DNA of 59,054 bases from Sulfurovum sp. (GTDB taxonomy: Bacteria > Campylobacterota > Campylobacteria > Campylobacterales > Sulfurovaceae): assembly GCA_030949325.1 (NCBI GenBank), contig JAUZSQ010000010.1:1-59054 (forward strand). Reading direction: 5' to 3'. Each line of letters opens with the position of its first letter. Position 1 is the stretch's first letter. The position numbers and the translations under genes were made by a program. The notes beneath the pieces were generated by a model, which was given only the letters and a program-made list of their open reading frames with translations, ran no database searches and had not been told where the DNA came from. Positions 9,484 through 18,736 of this stretch are shown here, in pieces.

Positions 9484-10774
9484 GACGCTCTCCTTGTAAT
9501 ACTTGATACGCAATATCTGTACGACACTGTTTTCCCACGAAATGTACTTGTCCTACAAGCATATACGCATGTTGCTGTGCTTGAACAATACTCTCACCCA
9601 TTCCCACACATACCAAGACTCTGCCACCTGAGGCATAGAGCTTTGTATCACCCTCTTCTACTTCTTCAGCTGTCACTCCTGCATAAGAGATATGGGCATT
9701 TTGATGTAGCTCATCATGATAAATATCATCCACGATAATCTCTGCCATAGGGCTACTCTTATACGGATAGCCTTTAGATGCCATAACCACAGCCACAGCA
9801 TACTTATCATGAAACGCTATCTTGGCATTTTTCAAATCACCCGTCGCTGCCTTATAAAACAACTCTGACGCAGGAGATTTGAGTAAAGGCAATATCACTT
9901 CACACTCAGGGTCACCAAAACGTACGTTATACTCCAAAATTATTGGCTCACCCTTGACTACCATCACGCCAATAAAAAGTACACCCTTAAATGGCATACC
10001 CTCAGCTTTCATGCCTTCTAAAGTAGGAATCACCACCCGTTCATCAAGTTTTTGATAAATGCTATCATTGACCAAGGGTGTGGGTGCATACGCTCCCATA
10101 CCACCTGTATTGGGACCTTCGTCATTGTTTAGCAATCTTTTGTGGTCTTGGGCAGCAGGGAGTAAAACATAATCCTCTCCATCACAAATCGCAAAAACAG
10201 AAAGCTCATATCCATCTAAGAATTCTTCTACCACAATGCTTTTCCCTGCTTCCCCAAAAGCGTTACCAGAGAGCATCTCTCCTGCGGCTTTTTTGGCTTC
10301 ATCATGGCTTTGTGCAATAATCACACCTTTGCCACCACATAAACCATCGGCTTTGACAACAATAGGTGCCTCTAGTGTTTCGATAAAATGATACGCATCT
10401 TGTAAGGTATCGGTCTCTATGTATTTGGCTGTAGGCACATGGTGTCGAGCCAAAAAGTTCTTCATAAATATTTTGGAACCTTCTAACTGTGACGCTTTGG
10501 CAGAAGGACCAAAAATAGTCAATCCTCTGGCTTCAAATACATCTACCACACCTGCTACTAAAGGAGCTTCAGGTCCTACAATCGTCAAGTCAATACTCTG
10601 GGCTTCGACAAAATCTGCAAGAAGTGTAAAATCTGAAATGGCAATATTTTCACCCAATGCAGAGGTTGCTCCATTACCAGGGGCAAAATAAAGGTTTTCT
10701 ACATTATCATCTTTTTGTAATGCCAAACCAATAGAATATTCTCTACCACCTGCACCTAATATTAATATATTCAT
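9476..10774 (-). CDS. purD: Phosphoribosylamine--glycine ligase (GAR synthetase)
   Basis: PurD catalyses the second step of de novo purine synthesis, joining phosphoribosylamine and glycine with ATP. The 432-residue protein has the expected length. An N-terminal dinucleotide-like loop, GAGGREYS, is at 7-14. The ATP-grasp core contains VVKADGLCGGKGV, with Lys141 as the nucleotide-binding lysine, and the metal-binding EYNVRFGDPECEV near residue 285. A 6S-type RNA gene lies immediately upstream on the same strand, so purD may be transcribed partly by read-through from it. GGGAG precedes the start. Confidence 0.97.
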   Translation of the reverse strand: MNILILGAGGREYSIGLALQKDDNVENLYFAPGNGATSALGENIAISDFTLLADFVEAQSIDLTIVGPEAPLVAGVVDVFEARGLTIFGPSAKASQLEGSKIFMKNFLARHHVPTAKYIETDTLQDAYHFIETLEAPIVVKADGLCGGKGVIIAQSHDEAKKAAGEMLSGNAFGEAGKSIVVEEFLDGYELSVFAICDGEDYVLLPAAQDHKRLLNNDEGPNTGGMGAYAPTPLVNDSIYQKLDERVVIPTLEGMKAEGMPFKGVLFIGVMVVKGEPIILEYNVRFGDPECEVILPLLKSPASELFYKAATGDLKNAKIAFHDKYAVAVVMASKGYPYKSSPMAEIIVDDIYHDELHQNAHISYAGVTAEEVEEGDTKLYASGGRVLVCVGMGESIVQAQQHAYMLVGQVHFVGKQCRTDIAYQVLQGERHV

Positions 10775-10850
10775 CTATTTCTCCCAAAAAATTATCAACC
10801 TAAAAGCCTATTTAATAACCATAACTTAACCTATTATCGTTACAAAATAA

Positions 10851-11034
10851 GCCCGAGTGAGCGTTCTGTCGAGTCGGCCCTAAATAGCCAACGGTGCAGG
10901 AGGAAGTCTCTCTTTAGGGGAAGGATTCTCATATATTACCTATACTCAAACGAAAACTTCCACACACCAAGAGACTATCAGTCCCACTAATATTAATGTT
11001 GGACCCCAAATACAGTAGTCGCATCACCTAGGTT
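10851..11034 (-). ncRNA. ssrS: 6S RNA / purD-associated RNA motif
   Basis: This non-coding stretch has a TATAAT 7 nt upstream of the predicted 5' end (about 11034). It folds into a long rod. The closing stem pairs CCTAGGTGATGCG (11032-11020) with CGCTCACTCGGG (10863-10852), with a single bulge and one mismatch. Inner pairing includes GGTGTG (10968-10963) with TGCACC (10898-10893), and GGAAGT (10961-10956) with ACTTCC (10907-10902), around a large terminal loop. A long rod of about 184 nt with an internal open region is the form of 6S RNA, which binds the RNA polymerase-sigma70 holoenzyme. From memory, a conserved purD RNA motif sits upstream of purD in epsilonproteobacteria and has been equated with 6S RNA. 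The position fits exactly. Confidence 0.8.
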
Positions 11035-11040
11035 AAAAAT

Positions 11041-11046
11041 ATTATA
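11041..11046 (-). promoter_or_regulatory. -10 box of the 6S RNA gene
   Basis: TATAAT on the minus strand lies about 7 nt before the predicted 6S RNA 5' end. Upstream DNA is AT-rich, with no -35 consensus. Confidence 0.6.
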
Positions 11047-11088
11047 GCTTATTTGCTGTTATTGGAAGCTTTTTACCTTACACTTCCC

Positions 11089-11718
11089 CTAAATAGTTTG
11101 TGCTTTGCGTACACAAGCCTCTATGCTTTGCGTATCTGCTAGTAAATATTGGGCTCTTGGGGGGAGATGTCTTTGAGTAGCTTTGCCAATGACCACGGCA
11201 ATATAGCTACTGTCCCATCCAAAATTCTCCAAAAAACAATAAATACTCGAAGGAGAGGTACAAATAATAATAGCCCCCCTAGGAGGTTTTGATTCTTGTT
11301 TATAAGCAATACAAAAAGTCTCATAAATGACCTTTTCTTCTATCTCTACCCCTGAAGTTTCCAAAAAGGATTTACTGTCAAAAGAGACTTTTTTCGGACG
11401 CAGATAGAGAATCTTTTTGGCTTTAAAGTTCTCTACAATATCTTGACTCAAACTTTGGGCATAAAAATTCTTGGGTTGATGCATCACTGTGCCACCCAAC
11501 GCTACTATCTGCTTGGCTGTAGCATTTCCTATGGCTATACAAGGCAAGTTTTTCCACAAGGGGTTGAGCGATTGGGCACTCTTTACACCTTGCTTAGAGG
11601 TAAACATCAGTATCTCAACCTTGCTTAAATCAAGTGAAGTATCTACTACCCTAAATTGAATCATAGGATAGTGTATCGTGCCTTTGTGAAATGAAGGTGA
11701 GAGCAAATAGATAGACAA
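11089..11718 (-). CDS. hemD: Uroporphyrinogen-III synthase
   Basis: HemD closes and inverts hydroxymethylbilane to uroporphyrinogen III in tetrapyrrole synthesis. The two-domain pattern is visible: EILMFTSKQGVKSA and IAIGNATAKQ in the first half, and IIICTSPSSI and VVIGKATQRHL in the second. I favour a TTG start at 11718 because AGGAAGG lies just upstream and the protein then begins SIYLLSPS, as expected for the first strand. The ATG at 11757 would overlap the upstream transporter gene by 32 nt and add an atypical leader. The gene is probably cotranscribed with the metal transporter. Confidence 0.82.
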   Translation of the reverse strand: MSIYLLSPSFHKGTIHYPMIQFRVVDTSLDLSKVEILMFTSKQGVKSAQSLNPLWKNLPCIAIGNATAKQIVALGGTVMHQPKNFYAQSLSQDIVENFKAKKILYLRPKKVSFDSKSFLETSGVEIEEKVIYETFCIAYKQESKPPRGAIIICTSPSSIYCFLENFGWDSSYIAVVIGKATQRHLPPRAQYLLADTQSIEACVRKAQTI

Positions 11719-11725
11719 AGCCTTC

Positions 11726-12637
11726 CTAAATAGCTTTTTTGCCTGAGAGCAAGGCATTGTTCACATTTTCATCATCATAAGGGTCAAAATGTGGAGTAAT
11801 TATCCATTGTTTTTTACTCTCTAAGAGTACAATCTTATCTTCTATTTGGTCTGCGATTCTATGGGCTTCAAGAAGCAGTATTTTGGGATGAAGTACCATG
11901 TGAAATTCTACAAAGTTCGTACTCCCATCACTGCGTGTTCTGAGCCAATGATACGAAGTGACCTCAGGATGCGAAGAAATTAACCCCTCTATCTCTTTGA
12001 CTATCTCTTCATCTAAAGCTCTGTCTAAGAGTATCTCTATACCCTCTTGGATAATAGCATAAGCAGAATAGATAATATATATCCCAATACCCAGTCCAAA
12101 GACTGCATCTATCGCATCTATACCTGTCAAATACACTAGCCCTAGTGCCAACAAAACAGCAGTGTTTGACCACAAGTCTGTCTTATAATGCAAAGCATCG
12201 GCTTTAATGACTATATTGTCAGTCTTGACTGCGACTTTGAGCAAATATTGTACCAAGAAAAATGTTATAATAATAGAAAATACCATCACAATGATAGAAG
12301 GCATCAGCAAGGTAGTCACCGTATTACTGTTAAACTTTTCGATAGCCACATAGATAATATACAGCCCTGAGAGGCTAATGACTGTACCTTCTATCACCCC
12401 TGCGATAGCTTGAATCTTGCCTTTGCCGTATTGGTATTCTTCATCAGGAGATTCTTCAGATTTTTTAATTGCAAAGAAGTTAAACAATGAGACTAGCATA
12501 TCTAACAAAGAATCAATAGCCGAAGCCAAGACAGCCACAGACCCACTGGCTATTCCAATAATAAGTTTTACAACAACTAATACACTAGCCACCAAACTTG
12601 ATACGAGTGTGGCTTTTTTTTGTAGAGACATTTTCAT
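11726..12637 (-). CDS. Cation diffusion facilitator (FieF/YiiP-like) metal exporter
   Basis: This inner-membrane Zn2+/Fe2+-type divalent cation/proton antiporter has 303 residues and six predicted helices. The intramembrane metal site is visible: Asp42 and Asp46 in SAIDSLLDMLVS, and His150 and Asp154 in HYKTDLWSN, which match the D-D-H-D set of YiiP. A cytoplasmic ferredoxin-like domain follows (about 205-290) with the histidine-containing segment FVEFHMVLHP and IADQIEDKI. Metal preference cannot be set by eye. The gene sits between hemD and a membrane-protein gene in an apparent operon. Confidence 0.93.
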   Translation of the reverse strand: MKMSLQKKATLVSSLVASVLVVVKLIIGIASGSVAVLASAIDSLLDMLVSLFNFFAIKKSEESPDEEYQYGKGKIQAIAGVIEGTVISLSGLYIIYVAIEKFNSNTVTTLLMPSIIVMVFSIIITFFLVQYLLKVAVKTDNIVIKADALHYKTDLWSNTAVLLALGLVYLTGIDAIDAVFGLGIGIYIIYSAYAIIQEGIEILLDRALDEEIVKEIEGLISSHPEVTSYHWLRTRSDGSTNFVEFHMVLHPKILLLEAHRIADQIEDKIVLLESKKQWIITPHFDPYDDENVNNALLSGKKAI

Positions 12638-13273
12638 TTATATCCTTGTTTTTAACATGCGTAAGGTTTCTCTGAGTATCACAAATAACGCCACAACTAT
12701 AAAAAGAAGCAGAGCCAATAGAAAGACATAAGATACTTCTTCTAAAAAAGGGAAAAAATGCACAATACGGTACATCACCCCTAAGACAATGGTAAATTTG
12801 ATACTATTATGTAACCTCAGGTAGACCAAGTGCACACTTGCACTATTATAACGGTTTTTTCGTATCACTTTGGCTTCACGCTTATCAAGTTGCTTATAAA
12901 GTATGCCTAAAATATAACGCATCACTATAATTAATAAGGCAATACGTATAATCGTCCAAAGGGCCAAAAGCCAAAATCCCTCTGGAATGGTATGCCAAAG
13001 AGTGATAACCAAGCCTTTGAGACTCTCTCCATCTAGCAAAACGCTTGTCCCAAAACCTAACATAGCCAAAAAGCCTAGCAGGAACAAAAGCTTCAAGAAA
13101 ATAAATACATAATATTTAATTTTTTCAATTTTTTGTTTTTTCTCTTGTGATAGTGAGGTTTTTTGTACCAATCCAAAAGCAAAGATATAATGAAGCTTCA
13201 GAAGAATATAGCTACCCCACACGCCTACTTGAAGCAATGCAAGGACTAGATATTCTTCTAAGGCTATGGGCAT
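12638..13273 (-). CDS. Uncharacterised membrane protein
   Basis: I do not recognise this 211-residue protein. It has about five hydrophobic segments (about 8-33, 52-77, 99-124, 155-172, 178-200), with basic cytoplasmic-type loops such as KQLDKREAKVIRKNRYN between them. It abuts the CDF transporter gene without a gap and lies 3 bp from htpG on the same strand, so it is probably cotranscribed with both. It loosely resembles the membrane part of mechanosensitive-channel-like proteins without the soluble domain, but I cannot support that assignment. Confidence 0.75.
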   Translation of the reverse strand: MPIALEEYLVLALLQVGVWGSYILLKLHYIFAFGLVQKTSLSQEKKQKIEKIKYYVFIFLKLLFLLGFLAMLGFGTSVLLDGESLKGLVITLWHTIPEGFWLLALWTIIRIALLIIVMRYILGILYKQLDKREAKVIRKNRYNSASVHLVYLRLHNSIKFTIVLGVMYRIVHFFPFLEEVSYVFLLALLLFIVVALFVILRETLRMLKTRI

Positions 13274-13276
13274 AAA

Positions 13277-15139
13277 TTAGAGTGCTTTAGTAGCCAATGA
13301 TGCGATACGCGTAGCAAATGCACCTTTATCTTTAGGCTCTAAACCTTCGGCAATTTTTGCAGTATCTAGCAATATCCATGCTACATCATCAAACAAGGCA
13401 TCATCTTCAAGAACATCCAGTTTTTTGACCATTTCATGTTCTGGGTTAATCTCCAAAATCAGTGGAGCTTCTGGCATCTCTTCTCCCATTTGTGCAAAGA
13501 TTTGTGCCATCCCTGCCATAGGGTCAGAAGGGTCTTTGAGTACACATGAAGGGCTAGAAGTGAGTCTTGTAGATATTTTGACTTCTTTAATCGCTTCACC
13601 TAAAGATTCTTTGATTTTGTCCGTCAAGGCTTTAAACTCTTTGGCTACCTCTTCTTTCTCTTCTTCTGTCTTAGAATCAGGTGCATCAATGGCTGTAATA
13701 TCTTTGAGTGCCCATTCTTTATACGTCCCTATCATGGGTGTGACAATGCTATCGACTTCACTGTCATCCATGATGAGTACTTCTATATTGGCTTGATTAT
13801 AGGCTTCAAGCAGTGGAGAGTTTCTCAATACTTTTTCATCTTCACCTGTGAGATAATAAATCTCTTTTTTCTCAGAATCTGCACGACTGATGTAGGATTC
13901 AAATCCTACAAGCCCTTCTTCTGTCGAAGATTTATATTTCACGATGTCAAGAAGTAACTCTTTGTTGACATGGTCTGTATAGACACCCTCTTTCATCATT
14001 CTGTTATACTGAGCGATAAAGGTATCACTGTCTTCATCTTTAATCTTCTTAATCGCTTGAAGAATCTTTTTGACCGAAGTTTGCTTGATATTGGCTAAGA
14101 TTTTATTCTCTTGAAGTAACTCACGACTCACATTCAACGGCAAATCTTCAGAATCAATAATCCCTTTGACAAAACGCAAGTACGAAGGAAGGAGTTCTTT
14201 GTCATCATCGGTAATAAATACACGCTTGACATAAAGCTTTACCCCAGGGGTATAGTCTGCTCTATACATATCCATTGGGGCTTTTTTGGGGATATAAAAG
14301 AGTGTGGTAAATTGGTTTGCACCTTCTACTTTGTTGTGCAAATATTTCAGAGGCTCTTCAGAGTCATGCCCAATAGCTTTATAAAACTCTACATAATCTT
14401 CTTTTTTCAATGAAGATTTTGGCAAAGTCCATAGTGCAGTTGCTGCGTTGGCTTGTTCTGTTTTGTTGACCATCTTGGTCACGGCATCATCACCCTCACC
14501 CTCTGTCTCTTCTGTTGAAAAGTTCATCATAATAGGATAAGCAATATGGTTAGAATATTTCTTGACCACTTCTTCTACTCTGGCTTTGTCCAAAAATTCT
14601 TTTTCATCGGATTTGAGCTTCATATAAATGACCGTACCATGAGACTCTTTGGTCACAGGCTTAATCTCGTATTCTCCCGTACCATCAGTAGAAAATTTGT
14701 ACGCTTGGTCTTCCCCTGCTTTTTTAGAAATAACATCTACATGGTCAGCCACCATAAATACCGAATAAAACCCTACACCAAATTGCCCAATAAGATTGGA
14801 ATCTTTTTTGGCATCACCTGTAAGATTTTCTACAAATGCCTTCGTACCCGATTTGGCAATGGTACCAAGATGATTCATCAAATCCTCTTCATTCATACCT
14901 AACCCATTGTCAGCAATAGTCAAAGAATTGTCTTCTTTATCTAGCTTGATAAAGACTTTACCAGACCATGCATCATCCTTAAAGGTATCATCTGTCAATT
15001 GAAGATAGTTAAATTTATCAATTGCATCACTAGAGTTAGAGACCAACTCACGGATAAAAATCTCTTTGTTAGAATATAAAGAATGTGTCATGAGCTTTAA
15101 AAGTTGTCCGATTTCTGTTTGAAACTGATGTTTTGCCAT
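13277..15139 (-). CDS. htpG: Molecular chaperone HtpG (Hsp90)
   Basis: This is a cytoplasmic ATP-dependent chaperone dimer. The 620-residue protein is full length. Its N-terminal GHKL ATPase has the catalytic Glu31 and Asn35 in ELVSNSSDAID, Asp77 in IADNGLGMN, and the lid/glycine motif GQFGVGFYSVFMV. The middle domain includes LPLNVSRELLQENKIL with the Arg that contacts ATP. The C-terminal dimerisation region ends near residue 615. As usual for bacterial HtpG, the eukaryotic charged linker and MEEVD tail are absent. The promoter is probably the TATAAT at 15174-15179. Confidence 0.98.
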   Translation of the reverse strand: MAKHQFQTEIGQLLKLMTHSLYSNKEIFIRELVSNSSDAIDKFNYLQLTDDTFKDDAWSGKVFIKLDKEDNSLTIADNGLGMNEEDLMNHLGTIAKSGTKAFVENLTGDAKKDSNLIGQFGVGFYSVFMVADHVDVISKKAGEDQAYKFSTDGTGEYEIKPVTKESHGTVIYMKLKSDEKEFLDKARVEEVVKKYSNHIAYPIMMNFSTEETEGEGDDAVTKMVNKTEQANAATALWTLPKSSLKKEDYVEFYKAIGHDSEEPLKYLHNKVEGANQFTTLFYIPKKAPMDMYRADYTPGVKLYVKRVFITDDDKELLPSYLRFVKGIIDSEDLPLNVSRELLQENKILANIKQTSVKKILQAIKKIKDEDSDTFIAQYNRMMKEGVYTDHVNKELLLDIVKYKSSTEEGLVGFESYISRADSEKKEIYYLTGEDEKVLRNSPLLEAYNQANIEVLIMDDSEVDSIVTPMIGTYKEWALKDITAIDAPDSKTEEEKEEVAKEFKALTDKIKESLGEAIKEVKISTRLTSSPSCVLKDPSDPMAGMAQIFAQMGEEMPEAPLILEINPEHEMVKKLDVLEDDALFDDVAWILLDTAKIAEGLEPKDKGAFATRIASLATKAL

Positions 15140-15534
15140 AGGTTTTTCCTGTTTTATAATTTAATTTTGGGGGATTATAGTATAGTTTTGCTAATACTCC
15201 AAGAATATACCCTACTTCAGCCCTAAAAGTTGAGAGAAAATAGTCATTTTCTTAATGTGAAAGACGATTTTTTTATTTCCAACAATATTTGTAATAAAGA
15301 TTGGGATATTTTTGAGATACTGTCCTACAAGCAAGAGAAACGATTATTTTTTTACTTTCTATTTTAACCACAAGAATCTTCATCTCTATGGCTGTGATTG
15401 ATAGGTCTATTCAAAGTTTGAAAGTCTAAACTAGCAATAAAGATATAATACTTATTTATATTTTAAAATTTTATTATATAATATATTGTGAATAAACTGA
15501 TTTCATTAATATTTTAATAAATAAAGGAAAAAAG
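15140..15534. promoter_or_regulatory. Divergent intergenic region htpG / CBM2 protein
   Basis: This 395-bp AT-rich gap has no convincing ORF. On the minus strand, TATAAT at 15174-15179 can serve htpG. On the plus strand, TATAAT at 15444-15449 lies about 85 bp before the CBM2 gene, whose start is preceded by AAAGGA. A short inverted repeat, GAAAATAGTCATTTTC, is at about 15236-15251. No HrcA/CIRCE-type operator is visible near htpG. Confidence 0.45.
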
Positions 15535-17417
15535 ATGAATAGATTACAACGTACTACACTTACACTTTGTATGCTTTTGGGGACAGGTTCCCTATCTGCT
15601 ATAGAGGTAGAAGTAGAAAAGACACACGATTGGGGGAGTGGTTTTTGTGCAGATGTCATTGTCTCTAATACTTCCCAAACTGATGAAATGTGGGATATTG
15701 AATTTTATCCTGATGGAGTCATTAGCTCCTTATGGAATGCCAACTATACACAAGATGATACAAGCTTGATGGTACAAGCTACGGGAGTGAGTTGGAATAA
15801 TGTTGTTGATGCCAATGATACCCGTTCTTTTGGATATTGTGCAGATTACAAAAGACCTAATCTCCATGATTTGAAAGTGAATCAAACCAAAGAGGATGTA
15901 TGGGATGGAGGGTTTTGTAGTCGAGTAGAAGTCCAGAACCTCACCTCTCACCGTATTAATTGGGAGATAGATTTTCCTGTAGAAGGCACGATATTTACCT
16001 TGTGGAATGCTAAATATGAACAAAATACTACGACACTAAGCACTTTTGCCAAAGGGGTATATTCCAATGACATTATTGATGGCAATGATTCTATTTCTTT
16101 TGGGTATTGTGCTGATGAAATAGAAGAGGAGGAAGAAGTCATTATCCTCATAAGTTTGGACGAATTAGAAGACATACTTTATGATGAACTTGATGCCTTT
16201 GTTTTAGCCATATTGATGCCTTTGATGTAGGCTTTGGTGGTGGATATTCTATACCTTTTGCTTCGATTGTAGAGGGTGAAAAGATTTGGATGAGTTCTAT
16301 TAGCCTTATCTTAGATGAAGCTATTGAAGACAGTAGCTATTATAATAAAATCAAAGATTTTGATGCGGCTGCCTTTGATGAGTTACAACAAAATTTGGCT
16401 AATAGTAAATTTTTGGTCTATTGGGTGACAGAGGGTTGGAAAGAATCATGGTTTAATGTAGAAAAGATTCAAACAGCTATGGATGAGGGTTATGTACCTG
16501 TCTTTAACTATTGGTACTTTGGAGACAAGCTTGATGGTATACCTACGGCTGAAAAACAAGTATCTTATACAGAAGATAACCAACGTTTGGTGACTTTTTT
16601 GAACAAGTTAGAAGGTACCAAGTTTCTCATTATGGAACCTGAATTCAACAAAAGGGCTATTATTAGTTCAGTCAATACCCAACATCAATTTGCTTCTATC
16701 ATTGGCACAGCCATTGATACGATTAAAAATAATACCTCCAATGTGTATTTCTCTTTGGCTATGACCGATACAGGAAGTCGAGGAGTTGAAAGTACCTATG
16801 AAAAATGTGGCTATGAAATGTGTGCGTTGGGAGACAAAGATGAATGGGGTAAACCTTCTACTGTCTATAACGATTTACTGAGCCGATTGGACTTTATCTC
16901 ATTTCAACAAATGGTAGCACAGTTTAGTAGAGACCCTTCCAATTCAGGTACATGGTCAAACCCTATCCCTATTTCCTATACCAACGAAGAAATAGGTATT
17001 GACTACTTGGCACAACGCGTGTTAAACTTTGCCATGTTCTTAAAAGAGCAATATAATAAACCTGTCTTCTTACCCTACATTGCTATCGCTACAGCATCAT
17101 GGGATGATAATAACGGCGATAAAGTCGTTGAAGATTCAGAAATAGACAACAGTGGTTGGGAACAAGAAGCCAATAAAGTCTATGAAGATTTATCTGCTAT
17201 CAAAGATGAACTTCAAGCGAATGGACTCTTTGGTTTTGCCGTGATGTCATTGTTTGATAATCCTCAACAAGATGCAGGAGGATACCAATATTTTATGCAA
17301 AATGAATATCATTTCGGACTCATTAAAAGTTCGGCTCAAGGTGGTGTAGATATTGCAGCAAATGGAGATATTGAGACCAAAGGAGACCTCATTTATACGA
17401 TTTTTAATACACAGTAA
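15535..17417 (+). CDS. Secreted protein with two CBM2-like domains and a glycoside hydrolase-like domain (one frameshift)
   Basis: A signal peptide (1-22) is followed by two similar modules, about 23-105 and 113-197. Each has a WGSGFCA/WDGGFCS strand, an SLWNANY/TLWNAKY strand and a terminal SFGYCAD strand, with paired cysteines. This is the pattern of family 2 carbohydrate-binding modules. An acidic linker precedes a lesion near 16205 (TTTGTTTTAG). A frame beginning DAFDVGFGGGYS then runs to 17417. This part looks like a TIM-barrel glycosidase: YWVTEGWKESWF, KFLIMEPEFNK with candidate acidic catalytic residues, SRLDFISFQQMVAQF and GLFGFAVMSLFDNP. I cannot assign a GH family. A polysaccharide-binding secreted enzyme is unexpected in a lithotroph and could act on exopolysaccharide or biofilm matrix. 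Confidence 0.72.
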
Positions 17418-17424
17418 ATAGCTT

Positions 17425-17449
17425 AGGTTGGTATATCTTATACCAACCT
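17425..17449. terminator. Bidirectional stem-loop terminator
   Basis: A perfect 11-bp inverted repeat, AGGTTGGTATA / TATACCAACCT, with a 3-nt loop lies between two convergent genes and is followed on the plus strand by TTCTTT. It can end transcription from both sides. Confidence 0.75.
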
Positions 17450-17465
17450 TTCTTTGAGGCTAGTA

Positions 17466-17942
17466 CTATTTTGTTTCGGCTAGAACCTTAAGCTCAGATT
17501 CAATCATACTTTTGAGTTCTGCTGTATGTTCAAGCAATTTTTTTTGTGCAAGTTGTGTTCCACTTAATACGATTTGTGGCATCAACTTTAGCGTCTTTTG
17601 TCCCACTTCTGTTTTGTAAAATGCGATAATATCTTCTAATTCTTTGCTGGTATAATTTTTATTATAGAGTGTAGCCATCTCTACTTTAAGCACATCCCAT
17701 CCCATATATTTCTCAAAAAACTCATGGATAGTTCCCTCAACAACTTTCAGTTTCGGATTCTTACGCAATTGCATGAGTGTAATCTTGTCAATCATTTTGG
17801 CATAATTCTTATCTATATGCATCGTGGTTAAAAGTTCCTCAGCCAATCCTAGTTTGGGACTAGCCTCTGCATTGGCATACACAGAACAAGGCAAAGCCAA
17901 AGACGCGATAAGTAGTAATGATTTCGTAGATGATTTAAACAT
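17466..17942 (-). CDS. DUF2059-family exported protein
   Basis: This is a 158-residue protein with a signal peptide (about 1-24, ending VYANA). The rest is helical and carries the DUF2059 signature region YNKNYTSKELEDIIAFYKTEVGQKTLKLMPQ, cut here in two: YNKNYTSKELEDIIAFYKT, then EVGQKTLKLMPQ. A periplasmic location is inferred. The family has no established function. The gene stands alone, convergent with the CBM2 gene, with its own upstream AT-rich promoter region. Confidence 0.85.
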   Translation of the reverse strand: MFKSSTKSLLLIASLALPCSVYANAEASPKLGLAEELLTTMHIDKNYAKMIDKITLMQLRKNPKLKVVEGTIHEFFEKYMGWDVLKVEMATLYNKNYTSKELEDIIAFYKTEVGQKTLKLMPQIVLSGTQLAQKKLLEHTAELKSMIESELKVLAETK

Positions 17943-18001
17943 AATATTCCTTTAGGTTAATAGCATACTATATCCCAAAAATCCCTAAGGTAAGGTGCAA
18001 A

Positions 18002-18010
18002 TGGTATAAT
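18002..18010 (+). promoter_or_regulatory. Extended -10 promoter of the 18041-19183 operon
   Basis: TGGTATAAT is on the plus strand, about 30 nt before the first start codon, with no evident -35 element. Confidence 0.6.
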
Positions 18011-18040
18011 GTAGATACTCCAACAAAAAGAAACTTAATT

Positions 18041-18538
18041 ATGTGTGATTTTAATACCCTAAGCCATGAAGACAAGCTTCTTCATCAGCAAAAACTTTTA
18101 GCCTGTGCCACACAATTTGGTGGCAAAAACTTCTTTTTACAGCTTTTAGAAGCTATTAGAGAAACCAAGCCTCATCCTTTGACTTCGGGGACGAGTGCTT
18201 TTTATATAGAATTGGGCAATATCACATGGAATAAAGTGATTTTCAATGATAAGCTTCAAGTGTTACTCAAAGCACGTGTCAATGAAAGTACCCAAGACAA
18301 TCTACTTCCTCAAAAAAATGAAAAGAATTACAAAAAAATACTCAATGTTGTCCGTACCATGAAACCCATTGTCTTTCATGTCAAACCTGCCAACCCTGAA
18401 GATGGTTCTGGGTTTTTCTTTCAGCCTTTTGATATGATTGATGCGAACAAAACCAAACTGAATCCTCTCTTTGATGCACTGTTCTTTTGTTCGGTAGCTA
18501 CCATTAAAAAAGTCCTCAATTACGAAGCCAAAGCCTAA
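18041..18538 (+). CDS. Conserved hypothetical protein, first gene of a three-gene operon
   Basis: I do not recognise this 165-residue soluble protein. It has no signal or membrane segment. Features include AFYIELGNITWNKVIFND and an aromatic stretch, GSGFFFQPFDMID. Its TAA is immediately followed by the ATG of the YwbE-like gene, so the two are probably coupled. The neighbours (YwbE family and DUF188/YaiI) are themselves poorly characterised. Confidence 0.75.
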   Translation: MCDFNTLSHEDKLLHQQKLLACATQFGGKNFFLQLLEAIRETKPHPLTSGTSAFYIELGNITWNKVIFNDKLQVLLKARVNESTQDNLLPQKNEKNYKKILNVVRTMKPIVFHVKPANPEDGSGFFFQPFDMIDANKTKLNPLFDALFFCSVATIKKVLNYEAKA

Positions 18539-18736
18539 ATGATGGCTGGTCAAAAAAGAGCAGAAATTTCTTATGGTATGGATGTAGGTATTGTCTTGAA
18601 AGCAGACCAACCTACAGGCTATATTACCTATGGAAAGGTACAAAAGATTCTTACCAATTCCCCTACGCATCCTCATGGTATCAAAGTACGTTTGAGTTCT
18701 GGTGAAGTGGGTCGTGTCAAAGAGTTTGTACGATAG
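18539..18736 (+). CDS. YwbE-family small protein
   Basis: This 65-residue protein matches the YwbE (DUF2196) pattern: GMDVGIVLKADQPTGYITYG, then SPTHPHGIKVRL and a final GEVGRVKE. It has an SH3/KOW-like small barrel look. The ATG directly follows the previous stop and its TAG directly precedes the next ATG. The first two codons are both ATG, so the true start may be the second. Function is not established. Confidence 0.82.
   Translation: MMAGQKRAEISYGMDVGIVLKADQPTGYITYGKVQKILTNSPTHPHGIKVRLSSGEVGRVKEFVR

Noticed and set aside
15140-15300. Heat-shock operator (CIRCE-like) for htpG
   Set aside because: No long inverted repeat of the CIRCE form is present. Only a short GAAAAT/ATTTTC repeat was found.
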